A stretch of DNA of 14,414 bases from an uncultured Clostridium sp. (GCA_948465625.1 CAOJXM010000003.1:1-14414); one strand, 5' to 3'; positions 7,668-14,257 are shown, counted from the stretch's first letter. Numbers and translations: made by a program. Notes: generated by a model from the sequence alone, not told the origin.

Positions 7668-8538
7668 ACAAATCAAAACTATATTTTAATATTTTATAAT
7701 ATCGTTGTTCGATTATCTTTTTATAAAACTCCTTTCGAATGGTGGAAATGGAAGGAGTCGCATCAATAATTTGGTTAATCTTGGCTAAATCAATTAGTGG
7801 GAAAACTCGAACTAAAGCCTGATTGCAATCCTCATTTTTCAAACTAGAAATATAACGATAATAATTCAATTTAACATCATTTTCTTTAATACTAGAAGTA
7901 GGAAAAGTGTAAACTCTTGCTTCTAATTCAGTTTCATTGTTTAAAATTTCTGCAATTCTAGCATCGGTTAATTGAGGATACAAACAAGAACCACAATCAT
8001 AAATGGGAGCAATCTCAACCTTTTGGTGTTTTTCGTCAATTAAAAATCCCCAATTTCCATTATGTCGGTCAAAATTTCCTACTAGAGTATCGACAATAAA
8101 CAGGTTCCAGAAAAATTCAGTTAATTCTTTTACATCATAAATTTGTTGCTCTTCTATTGTCTGAAGGATTTCACTTAATTCTGTTCCATACCCATTTTTA
8201 GAAGTTATAATTTGACTATTTTTTAATTCGGCAAATTGCTTTAAAACCTTTGAAGTATTTGTAAAATCTTTACAAGCAACTACTATTTTCTTTTCACCTT
8301 GTATGCTATATTCTCCTAATAATGTGTCTTGAACATTTAAACCAAGAGTAGAAATAATATGGCATGCTAAATATTCAGAAATACAACTATTTGAATAGGA
8401 ATGTTCTGTAATCCCTTGATTAATAGGGGGGAATTTTAGCATATATTCTTCATCGTTGTAAATAATGCAAATTTTTCCACCGTTTCTTCCGCCATAGTAT
8501 TTATATTTATTCACTTCGCAATTGGTAAAGTCAATCAA
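7651..8538 (-). CDS. HipA/CtkA-like serine/threonine kinase (toxin-like)
   Basis: This 295-aa protein has HipA-fold kinase motifs in order: a glycine-rich GGRNGGK (16-22); Lys35 in YMLKFP for ATP; Glu55 in SEYLACHI; the catalytic loop NFDRHNGNWGFL (155-166, with Asp157 and Asn162); and the metal-binding YDCGS (180-184). The N-terminal HipA subdomain of full HipA (about 440 aa) is missing, so size and layout are closer to the short CtkA-type proteins. HipA relatives phosphorylate translation factors or tRNA ligases to arrest growth; the target here is unknown. The start is unusual: no ATG is available between the in-frame stop at 8554-8556 and residue 33, and TTG at 8538 sits exactly 7 bases after AGGAGG, which is embedded in the last codons of the 72-aa upstream gene. 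The two genes are therefore very likely translationally coupled. It may be a toxin-antitoxin toxin or an ordinary regulatory kinase; the kinase family is clear. Confidence 0.82.
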   Translation of the reverse strand: MIDFTNCEVNKYKYYGGRNGGKICIIYNDEEYMLKFPPINQGITEHSYSNSCISEYLACHIISTLGLNVQDTLLGEYSIQGEKKIVVACKDFTNTSKVLKQFAELKNSQIITSKNGYGTELSEILQTIEEQQIYDVKELTEFFWNLFIVDTLVGNFDRHNGNWGFLIDEKHQKVEIAPIYDCGSCLYPQLTDARIAEILNNETELEARVYTFPTSSIKENDVKLNYYRYISSLKNEDCNQALVRVFPLIDLAKINQIIDATPSISTIRKEFYKKIIEQRYYKILKYSFDLLREKC

Positions 8539-8540
8539 TT

Positions 8541-8759
8541 TTATTCCTCCTCTTTATAAATGTAGGTTCGATACAAGTAATCACATTGTTCTTCTGTAAT
8601 ATCGCCATCGATAAAGGCACTATTAATCGAACCTTGCAACTCTGCTAACAAACAATCAAGATAGCTAGAATTATTTTTAAGCCCCTCTTTTAAGTTATCC
8701 AAATCCTCTTTTAAGTACTTTGGCAAGCACTTTTCTAATATTTCTTCTTTATATTCCAT
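8541..8759 (-). CDS. Small acidic protein of unknown function, partner of the HipA-like kinase
   Basis: This 72-aa protein is rich in Glu, Asp and Leu (LEKCLPKYLKEDLDNLKEGLKN; DGDITEEQCDYLYRTYI) and looks all-helical. It has no signal peptide or membrane span, and no recognisable helix-turn-helix, so it is not an obvious HipB-type DNA-binding antitoxin. Its stop codon lies two bases from the TTG start of the kinase, and its own last codons carry the kinase's ribosome-binding site. By analogy with two-gene toxin-antitoxin operons, the small first gene could encode the inhibitor of the second product, but this is inferred from order and size only. Translation start is supported by AAGGGAGA (8765-8772 on the complement), five bases from the ATG. 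Confidence 0.75.
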   Translation of the reverse strand: MEYKEEILEKCLPKYLKEDLDNLKEGLKNNSSYLDCLLAELQGSINSAFIDGDITEEQCDYLYRTYIYKEEE

Positions 8760-8783
8760 ACTTTTCTCCCTTACTCATTACCT

Positions 8784-8792
8784 ATTGTATCA
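8784..8792 (-). promoter_or_regulatory. Extended -10 promoter for the 72-aa/kinase operon
   Basis: On the minus strand TGATACAAT is an extended -10 (TGN before TACAAT). No good -35 is found 17 bases upstream (TAGAAA), the usual situation when an activator or the extended -10 carries the promoter. Expected start is near 8777. Confidence 0.55.
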
Positions 8793-8813
8793 TAATAAAC
8801 GGTTTTTTTCTAG

Positions 8814-8835
8814 CATTAATAAAACATTAATAAAA
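8814..8835. repeat. Two tandem copies of an 11-bp repeat, candidate response-regulator site
   Basis: CATTAATAAAA occurs at 8814-8824 and again, identical and directly abutting, at 8825-8835. A related TTAATAAA is at 8850-8857. The 11-bp period is one helical turn, as in direct-repeat sites of OmpR-family regulators such as PhoP. The pair also lies inside an inverted repeat, TAGCATT (8811-8817) and AATGCTA (8834-8840). It lies in the divergent region in front of a gene for such a regulator. Confidence 0.55.
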
Positions 8836-8842
8836 TGCTACC

Positions 8843-8870
8843 TTGTTTCTTAATAAATTTATGGTATAAA
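8843..8870 (+). promoter_or_regulatory. Possible distal promoter for the two-component operon
   Basis: TTGTTT (8843-8848), a 16-bp spacer and TATAAA (8865-8870) preceded by TGG form a plausible extended -10 promoter, with a start near 8877. The tandem repeats would then lie at about -42 to -63, a classic activator position. TACAAT at 8871-8876 is an alternative -10. Confidence 0.4.
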
Positions 8871-8881
8871 TACAATAGATA

Positions 8882-8910
8882 TTTCAAAATAGCTATTTTC
8901 GTGATATAAT
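8882..8910 (+). promoter_or_regulatory. Proximal promoter of the response regulator gene with palindrome in its spacer
   Basis: TTTCAA (8882-8887), a 17-bp spacer and a consensus TATAAT (8905-8910) extended by TGA (8902-8904) make a good promoter. The spacer and end of the -35 hold AAAATAGCTATTTT (8886-8899), a perfect 14-bp palindrome. A regulator bound there would occupy the face used by RNA polymerase. The promoter is well supported; the operator role is inferred. Confidence 0.7.
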
Positions 8911-8942
8911 TTAAGCAATTAAGGTAAAAAGGGGAAAAGAAA

Positions 8943-9638
8943 ATGTACAATATATTAGTATGTGATGATGACAAAGAAATTGTAGAAGCAATTGGAATTT
9001 ACTTATCCAAAGAAGGCTATCAAATTTTTAAGGCATATAATGGGCAAGAAGCCTTTAACATCATAAAAAAGGAAGAAATCCATTTAATCTTACTAGACAT
9101 CATGATGCCTAAAATAGATGGAATTGAAGTAGCCAAAAAAGTAAGAGAAACCAAATCCATACCAATCATCATGTTATCTGCAAAATCAGAAGATTATGAC
9201 AAAATCAATGGATTAAACTCAGGAGCAGATGACTATATCACCAAGCCATTTAACCCATTAGAATTAATTGCAAGAGTCAACTCAGCCATTAGAAGATATA
9301 CCACATTAGGTTCCATTAAAATACAAGAAGAACAAAATGTATACAAAACAGGAAACCTAATCATCAATGATGACACCAAACAAGTAGAAGTAGAAGGAAA
9401 AAACATCAAACTAACACCAACCGAATACAACATTTTGAAATTCTTAACCAAAAACAAAGGAAGAGTATTTTCAATTGAACAAATCTATGAAAATGTTTGG
9501 GAAGACGAATGCTATGGAGTAGAAAACATCATAGCGGTACACATTAGGCACATAAGAGAAAAAATAGAAATTAACCCAAAAGAACCAAAATATTTAAAAG
9601 TAATATGGGGGATTGGCTATAAAATAGAAAAAATATAA
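8943..9638 (+). CDS. OmpR/VanR-type response regulator
   Basis: This 231-aa transcription factor is controlled by phosphorylation. The receiver domain (1-115) has the acidic pocket CDDD (7-10), phospho-acceptor Asp52 in LLLDIMMPKIDG, Ser79 in the switch position and Lys101 in KPFNPLEL. The C-terminal winged-helix DNA-binding domain (about 133-231) has the family pattern: KLTPTEYNILKFLTKNKGRVFS, then EQIYENVW, the recognition region IAVHIRHIREKIE, and the wing LKVIWGIGYKIE. The opening MYNILVCDDDKEIVEAIGIYL is very close to the VanR group. The gene is followed after 12 bases by its sensor kinase, so the pair is an operon. The start has AAGGGGA at the right distance. The target is not known; the palindrome and tandem repeats upstream suggest autoregulation, and the kinase lacks anything tying it to vancomycin resistance. 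Confidence 0.95.
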   Translation: MYNILVCDDDKEIVEAIGIYLSKEGYQIFKAYNGQEAFNIIKKEEIHLILLDIMMPKIDGIEVAKKVRETKSIPIIMLSAKSEDYDKINGLNSGADDYITKPFNPLELIARVNSAIRRYTTLGSIKIQEEQNVYKTGNLIINDDTKQVEVEGKNIKLTPTEYNILKFLTKNKGRVFSIEQIYENVWEDECYGVENIIAVHIRHIREKIEINPKEPKYLKVIWGIGYKIEKI

Positions 9639-9650
9639 AGAGGTGAGGAA

Positions 9651-11720
9651 ATGGACGATTTTAGAACATCCAGGATACTAAAAGCTTTATGCTACATCAT
9701 CATTCCAATTTTAGTCATTATCATTGGAATTAATGCAGTATCCATTGGAATATTAGTAGAAAATCAGCAAGAGATTGAAAGTAGTAAAGAATATTTTCAA
9801 ACAGAAAGTTTTAAAGAACAATACATGTATATAATTGGGGCTACTTGTTCTTATTTAGAAAGAAGAATTCGAACAGAAGAAAAAAGTAATGTACTATTAG
9901 CAGATGAAGAAGTAGTAGAAAATATGCAACTAGAAATGACAATCAAAGAAGGGACAATAGAAGAAAAACAGAATGAGAAAATTGATTACAACAAAATTAC
10001 AAACTATATGGGAGTAGGAAACACCTATGAAATTTTAATCATAAGAAAAGGAGTTGCCTATACCAATGTAGAAAAAACCACAAAGACAGATGAAATTGAA
10101 AAAATAAAAGAATACATCATGGAAAAACCATACCATTGGTCTTATGACTTAAAAGAGGTAAAAACCGATTTTTCTAAAATGCAATATGAAGAAATAGCAT
10201 ATAATGGTTACTTTGAGGAAATAAAGGAAAAAGAATATGAGGTATACACTTGTATTAAAAATCCAAAAGCAGGGAAATTTCAAATTGAGCAAATTGTATT
10301 TGAAATCGTAGTAAAAACCTATGAAACAGCACCAGTTACCGTATTATTTAGTAGTATCTTATTAATAACAGCAATTGTCTATTTAATAGCAAGTATGGGA
10401 CATAAAAAAGGACACAAAGGAATCTATACCGATTCCTTAGATAGAGCACCACTCGAACTAATAGGGATAGTATTAGGAGGTTTATTCATACTAGAAGGAT
10501 TTATGATAGCAGGTGGATTTGTTGTGGTAACAGGTGCCTTTTGGGCAGGAGTGTCACTTATCATCCTAATGGGACTTATCCTGTATGCCACCCTAGCAGT
10601 CGGAATTGTTACATTTGTAAGAAGAATCAAAGCAAAAGTATTTTTAAAAAATACATTATGCTACCAATTTTACCAATACCTAAAAAGAAAGAGCAAACAA
10701 GCCAAGGAACTATTATTAGGAAACTTAAGCTTAAATGCAAAAATTGTTTTGGCAATTGCTTCGGTTGTTATCTTATCAATGTTACTAGGGGCATTGGTAG
10801 AATATAGTTTCTTTTTCTTTATTATATTAATGGTATTTTGGTACTTCGTGCTAAAAATAGCAATTGTTAATGGAAACAAACTATATAAATTAAGAGACAA
10901 AATTGCGCAGTTATACAAAGGAGAAGTAAAAGAGGAACTAGACACCACACAATTTGACAAGGAAATGAAGCAAGTAGCAGAAGAATTAAACGATATAGCA
11001 GGTGGACTATCCCATGCCATTGAAGACGTGTTAAAATCAGAACGATTAAAAACCGAGTTAATAACCAATGTATCACATGACATCAAAACACCATTAACCT
11101 CAATTATCAACTACGTAGATTTATTAAAAAAAGAAGACATCCAAAACGAAACAGCAAGAGAATATTTACAAATACTAGACAACAAATCACAAAGGTTAAA
11201 AAAGCTAACAGAAGACTTAGTAGAAGCATCCAAAGCCTCTTCTGGCAACATCAAACTAAACATAGAACAACTAAACCTAAGCGAATTACTAAAACAAGTA
11301 AGAGGTGAATTTGAAGACAAATTCCATGAACGAGGATTAGAAATTGTAGAAACATTACCAGAAAAAGAAGTATACATCAAAGCAGATAGTAAATACTTAT
11401 ATCGAGTAATGGAAAATTTATACACCAATATTTCTAAATATGCATTAGAAAACTCAAGAGTCTATGTAGACTTAATCCAAAGTGGAGCAGGAGAAGGAAA
11501 AACAGCAACCATTATCCTAAAAAACATATCCGCAGAAAAATTAAACATAACTGCAGAAGAACTAATGCAAAGATTTGTAAGAGGAGACTCTGCAAGAACT
11601 ACCAGTGGAAGCGGGCTAGGACTATCCATTGCCCAATCCTTAACCGAATTACAAAAAGGTAAATTTGAACTACAATTAGATGGCGACCTATTTAAAGTCA
11701 TCATCGAATTCCCCCATTAG
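9651..11720 (+). CDS. Sensor histidine kinase with multi-span membrane domain
   Basis: This 689-aa membrane kinase is the partner of the upstream response regulator. There is a first span (about 13-35), a 190-residue polar, probably extracytoplasmic domain (36-227), then about five more spans (228-248, 268-290, 297-322, 362-382, 385-406), a linker helix, and the catalytic part. His476 in NVSHDIKTPLTSIINY is the phospho-acceptor. The ATP-binding domain has an N-box-like ENLYTNISKY (588-597), an RFVRGDSART F-box (641-650) and a GSGLGLSIA G2 box (653-661). Where the DxGxG G1 box is expected the sequence reads ILKNISAEKLNITAEEL; I recall similar replacement in clostridial VanS-like kinases, so this is probably a subfamily trait and not a defect. 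The start at 9651 has GAGGTGAGG upstream. The large ectodomain points to an envelope or peptide signal. The TAG stop is shared with the first base of the following repeat. Confidence 0.93.
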   Translation: MDDFRTSRILKALCYIIIPILVIIIGINAVSIGILVENQQEIESSKEYFQTESFKEQYMYIIGATCSYLERRIRTEEKSNVLLADEEVVENMQLEMTIKEGTIEEKQNEKIDYNKITNYMGVGNTYEILIIRKGVAYTNVEKTTKTDEIEKIKEYIMEKPYHWSYDLKEVKTDFSKMQYEEIAYNGYFEEIKEKEYEVYTCIKNPKAGKFQIEQIVFEIVVKTYETAPVTVLFSSILLITAIVYLIASMGHKKGHKGIYTDSLDRAPLELIGIVLGGLFILEGFMIAGGFVVVTGAFWAGVSLIILMGLILYATLAVGIVTFVRRIKAKVFLKNTLCYQFYQYLKRKSKQAKELLLGNLSLNAKIVLAIASVVILSMLLGALVEYSFFFFIILMVFWYFVLKIAIVNGNKLYKLRDKIAQLYKGEVKEELDTTQFDKEMKQVAEELNDIAGGLSHAIEDVLKSERLKTELITNVSHDIKTPLTSIINYVDLLKKEDIQNETAREYLQILDNKSQRLKKLTEDLVEASKASSGNIKLNIEQLNLSELLKQVRGEFEDKFHERGLEIVETLPEKEVYIKADSKYLYRVMENLYTNISKYALENSRVYVDLIQSGAGEGKTATIILKNISAEKLNITAEELMQRFVRGDSARTTSGSGLGLSIAQSLTELQKGKFELQLDGDLFKVIIEFPH

Positions 11721-11759
11721 GGACGGTTCTTTTTGGTCCAATCTGGACCATTTGGGACG
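11720..11759. repeat. Dispersed-type palindromic intergenic repeat (GGGACGG family)
   Basis: GGGACG at 11720-11725 and 11754-11759 are direct repeats that flank a perfect hairpin, TGGTCCA (11734-11740), ATC, TGGACCA (11744-11750). The G+C-rich GGGACGGTTCTTTTTGGTCC stretch stands out from its A+T-rich surroundings. From memory this resembles a short palindromic repeat found in many copies between genes in Firmicutes and other bacteria, similar in style to REP elements. Only one copy lies in this window. It begins at the last base of the kinase stop codon. Confidence 0.6.
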
Positions 11760-11773
11760 CTTTTATAAAAAAC

Positions 11774-11805
11774 AAAGAGCTCTGTCTAATAAGACAGGGC
11801 TCTTT
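11774..11805. terminator. Bidirectional terminator between the sensor kinase and the export-family gene
   Basis: AAAGAGCTCTGTCT (11774-11787) pairs with AGACAGGGCTCTTT (11792-11805) with one G-U pair and an AATA loop. On the minus strand it is followed by TTTGTTTTTTAT, a good U tract for the gene ending at 11826. On the plus strand the tail is short (CTTTAT), so termination there is weaker. Confidence 0.8.
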
Positions 11806-11825
11806 ATAGGTAATATTAACAATAT

Positions 11826-12323
11826 TTACACATGTTGTAATAAAATTTGGATACCACCATTGGCAAGGGCTGTTCCAGTAAGCATAATAATTCCAGCTGT
11901 TAAAACGCCAAGTGCTAAAGGCCAAAATGCTTTTTTTAGTGGTAAATCTAAAAAGTTAGCAATAAGTGAACCAACCCAAGCACCTGTACCAGGCAAAGGA
12001 ATCGCAACAAAAATAAACAATCCTAATGCAGTAAAGTTTTGTAATCGTTTACTTTCTGCAATTTTTTTGGTAGCACGGTCGCTTGCCCAATCGATGATTA
12101 CTTTAAAGATTTTAAATCTTCCAAAAAAGTCAAACAATGGTCTAATGTATTTTACAATAAAATAAATAGGAATGATATTACCAATTAAGCTAATTACAAA
12201 AGCTTCTACATAAGTTAAATGAAAGGTAAGAACAGCAATTGGGATTGCCCCTCTTAACTCAATAATTGGTGTCATACTAATAAGAAAGGTTGCTAAATAT
12301 TTAAAAATAATGCTTTCAAACAT
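11826..12323 (-). CDS. Small multidrug-export family membrane protein (COG2426-type)
   Basis: This 165-aa protein is almost entirely hydrophobic, with spans near 8-32, 38-60, 97-122 and 133-155. The signatures MTPIIELRGAIPIAV (17-31) and PLPGTGAWVGSLIA (109-122) match the family called putative small multi-drug export protein (Pfam Sm_multidrug_ex). Paired re-entrant-looking proline/glycine motifs of this sort are related in style to the SNARE-associated/DedA superfamily. The export name is historical and the real substrate is unclear. The start has AAAAGGAG with 9-base spacing, the gene has its own promoter (TTGACT, 17 bp, TACAAT) and its own terminator, so it is a single-gene unit. Length is typical. 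Confidence 0.85.
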   Translation of the reverse strand: MFESIIFKYLATFLISMTPIIELRGAIPIAVLTFHLTYVEAFVISLIGNIIPIYFIVKYIRPLFDFFGRFKIFKVIIDWASDRATKKIAESKRLQNFTALGLFIFVAIPLPGTGAWVGSLIANFLDLPLKKAFWPLALGVLTAGIIMLTGTALANGGIQILLQHV

Positions 12324-12358
12324 ATACCAATACTCCTTTTAAAATAAATTCTTTTGAC

Positions 12359-12387
12359 ATTGTACTATAAGAAAACAACTAAGTCAA
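12359..12387 (-). promoter_or_regulatory. Sigma-A-type promoter for the small export-family gene
   Basis: On the minus strand TTGACT (12382-12387), a 17-bp spacer and TACAAT (12359-12364) give a near-consensus promoter, with a start near 12352 and a leader of about 30 nt. Between this promoter and 12464 I see only A+T-rich sequence with a weak TGAAAT/ATTTCA inverted repeat. Confidence 0.75.
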
Positions 12388-12451
12388 TACATATAAAAGT
12401 CGTTTTTGACCATAGTGAAATAATCAATTAATTTCAGAATTAAAAAGTATA

Positions 12452-12496
12452 AAAATAAAACAAACAGGTTTAAGACAAACACATGTCAAAAACCTG
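12452..12496 (-). terminator. Terminator of the sua5 operon
   Basis: CAGGTTT (12465-12471) pairs with AAACCTG (12490-12496), and inside it GACA (12474-12477) pairs with TGTC (12484-12487) across a symmetric AA/AA internal loop. On the minus strand a T-rich tract (TTTGTTTTATTTTT) follows. It lies about 11 bases after the stop of the 194-aa gene. Confidence 0.7.
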
Positions 12497-12507
12497 CTTT
12501 CTTTTTA

Positions 12508-13092
12508 TTATAGTAACACAAACGACCTTTTAATCTCATCAAAAATTCCTTTATACTCTTCACAAGAAGAAGAAGGTGCTTCAAAATTCAAAATATAGAA
12601 AAAGTTTGGGGTTTCAAACCATACCACATTACAATAAAAATCTTCATTACATTGCGTATCAAGATACTTAAAACTATATTCATAACAAGAATAAGTATGT
12701 TCCAAAAAAGTAATCTCGCTATTCTCTCGAATATTTGTCTTATCGGACAAATAGCGATTCTTATCTTCCAATACCACAGAAGCCAAATCCATAGAATGTT
12801 CCTTTTGAATCCCAGTACAATAAATAAAAATAGGATGAAGGGTAGAAGATAAATCTAATAAAAAATCTCCACTATTTGGATTGATACGAAAGCTTAGACG
12901 ATTTGGTACAGTAATGCAAAAAGCCTCATCAAATGACTTTATTTCAGAAGTACTCATATTAGTTTTATGAATGTTTATACGAAGAAACGCAAAAATAAGT
13001 ATTCCTAAAATGGCAACCATTACACAAGCAAAAGTAATCAACCACACCTTTTGATTCCACCACTTATTCCATGGGTGATAAGAATATAGCAT
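12508..13092 (-). CDS. Membrane-anchored protein of unknown function, cysteine-containing ectodomain
   Basis: This 194-aa protein has a short aromatic, basic N-terminus (YHPWNKWWNQK), one membrane span (about 16-37) and a probable extracytoplasmic domain (about 48-194). The domain starts with FDEAFCITVPNRLSF and ends with NFFYILNFEAPSSSCEEYKGIFDEIKRSFVLL. That pattern recalls the PsbP/DcrB-like fold in lipoproteins and anchored proteins, where a final helix follows a strand of the type FY.L.F.AP. I offer that as a fold guess only. Six cysteines fall in the ectodomain, an even number that could form disulfides. The gene begins 17 bases after sua5 with GGGAGGA spaced 6 bases from the ATG, so it is the second gene of the sua5 operon; no functional link to t6A synthesis is evident. 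No cleavable signal or lipobox is seen. Confidence 0.7.
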   Translation of the reverse strand: MLYSYHPWNKWWNQKVWLITFACVMVAILGILIFAFLRINIHKTNMSTSEIKSFDEAFCITVPNRLSFRINPNSGDFLLDLSSTLHPIFIYCTGIQKEHSMDLASVVLEDKNRYLSDKTNIRENSEITFLEHTYSCYEYSFKYLDTQCNEDFYCNVVWFETPNFFYILNFEAPSSSCEEYKGIFDEIKRSFVLL

Positions 13093-13109
13093 AAAAAATC
13101 CTCCCTATC

Positions 13110-14150
13110 TTAGCACTCTATATAATTGTACTCACAAGCACGAATCAAACGATTCATAATAGCAAGTCCAATTCCCTCTTTTGTAACTCCTTCTATAATA
13201 ACCAAATCAATCGGATAGGTATCAACTTTTCGTAAAGTAGTAAAAATATTATGAGAGATTTCCTCCAAATCATTAGATGAGCCAACCTCTAAAACATAAT
13301 CACAATCATATAGTTTTGCATTTTCTTTACAAGCGATTACCAATGTTTTGGGATTTTTCTTTAGTAATTCTTGAATGGTATGAACCATATTTTCATTTAC
13401 TTTGCTATACACCATAATACACTTAGTCTTTGGAGCATAATGTTTATACTTCATACCAGGGGAAAGTACTTGAGAGGTAGGCGTACATTTTTCAAAAATA
13501 TGGTTATCTAAGGCAACATGCCCAGCCACTTCCAAAATTTGTTCTTTTGTAATTTTACCAGGGCGTAAAATCGTAGGAATACCATCAATGACTCGAACCA
13601 CTGTTGATTCTAAGCCAATTTCACAAGGCCCCCCATCTAAAATATAGTCTACACGTCCATCTAATTCTTGTAAAATATCAGAAACCAAAGTTCCACTAGG
13701 TTTACCAGAAAGATTAGCAGAAGGAGCAGCAATGGGTACACCTGCTAATTTAATTAATTCATTAGCAATCAAATTACTAGGCATACGTACAGCAACCGTA
13801 TCTAAATGAGCTGTTACACAATCTGGCACAATTGGTTTACGATTTAAAATAAGAGTAAAAGGACCAGGAAAAAAAGCATGCATCAATTTGTATTCCAAAT
13901 CCGAAATATCTTGTGCAATTTGTTCCAACATATCCAAACTCGAAATATGTAAAATCAAAGGATTATCCAAATCACGTCCCTTTGCAGTATAAATCCTTTT
14001 TACCGCAGTTTCCTCCAAGCCGTTAGCACCAATGCCATAAACCGTCTCAGTTGGAAAAACAACCAATTTTCCTTCTTTTAGTGCAGTCGCTGCTTCTTTT
14101 AATAAAGAATATTCAATTCCATGGTTCAAATTCATATATTTTGTATTCAT
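13110..14150 (-). CDS. sua5: L-threonylcarbamoyladenylate synthase (Sua5 type)
   Basis: The enzyme makes threonylcarbamoyl-AMP from threonine, bicarbonate and ATP, the donor for t6A37 on ANN-decoding tRNAs. At 346 aa it is the long Sua5 form (TsaC/YrdC domain plus C-terminal SUA5 domain), as in Bacillus YwlC. The YrdC domain shows KEGKLVVFPTETVYGIGAN (25-43), KGRDLDNPLILHI (57-69), FFPGPFTLIL (93-102), VAVRMPSN (119-126), APSANLSGKPSGT (142-154), and STVVRVIDGIPTILRPGKI (182-200). The linker SPGMKYKHYAPK (230-241), which closes over the active site, is conserved, followed by the Rossmann-like SUA5 domain (about 243-340). The start at 14150 has AAGGAAAG upstream at about 10 bases; a second in-frame ATG five codons in is less well placed. 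It leads a two-gene minus-strand operon and faces away from the exonuclease gene. Confidence 0.96.
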   Translation of the reverse strand: MNTKYMNLNHGIEYSLLKEAATALKEGKLVVFPTETVYGIGANGLEETAVKRIYTAKGRDLDNPLILHISSLDMLEQIAQDISDLEYKLMHAFFPGPFTLILNRKPIVPDCVTAHLDTVAVRMPSNLIANELIKLAGVPIAAPSANLSGKPSGTLVSDILQELDGRVDYILDGGPCEIGLESTVVRVIDGIPTILRPGKITKEQILEVAGHVALDNHIFEKCTPTSQVLSPGMKYKHYAPKTKCIMVYSKVNENMVHTIQELLKKNPKTLVIACKENAKLYDCDYVLEVGSSNDLEEISHNIFTTLRKVDTYPIDLVIIEGVTKEGIGLAIMNRLIRACEYNYIEC

Positions 14151-14179
14151 AACAACTTCTTTCCTTATTTAATATTAAT

Positions 14180-14208
14180 AATATATCACAAAAATTAAGT
14201 ATTGTAAA
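14180..14208 (-). promoter_or_regulatory. sua5 promoter
   Basis: On the minus strand TTTACA (14203-14208), a 17-bp spacer and TATATT (14180-14185) with a TGA extension form a good promoter. Its -35 lies on the same bases as the -35 of the divergent promoter. Confidence 0.7.
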
Positions 14209-14230
14209 TTAAAAATAATTAGTATATAAT
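14202..14230 (+). promoter_or_regulatory. Promoter of the DnaQ-like exonuclease gene
   Basis: TTGTAA (14202-14207), a 17-bp spacer and consensus TATAAT (14225-14230) give a good promoter with a start near 14237 and a leader of about 20 nt. The -35 overlaps that of sua5 on the opposite strand by five of six bases. Confidence 0.75.
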
Positions 14231-14257
14231 GAAGAAAGTTAAAAAAGGAGAATGAAT

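Noticed and set aside
10541..10807. 88-aa plus-strand frame inside the sensor kinase gene
   Set aside because: Fully inside a well-supported gene in another frame; low-complexity Lys/Asn/Cys composition.
9651..11720. Vancomycin-resistance assignment (VanS/VanR) of the two-component pair
   Set aside because: Only the regulator resembles VanR; no vanH, vanA or vanX type genes are nearby and such regulators are common in Clostridia with other roles.
11680..12165. 161-aa open frame on the plus strand
   Set aside because: It lies across the repeat and the terminator and is mostly antisense to the recognised export-family gene; no ribosome-binding site and no family pattern.
12416..12436. TGAAAT/ATTTCA inverted repeat in the gap before the export-family promoter
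   Set aside because: Only six-base arms in very A+T-rich DNA and not placed over a promoter; expected by chance.
14252..14257. Alternative ATG of the exonuclease gene at 14252
   Set aside because: It is one base from the Shine-Dalgarno sequence, too close for use; 14258 has normal spacing.
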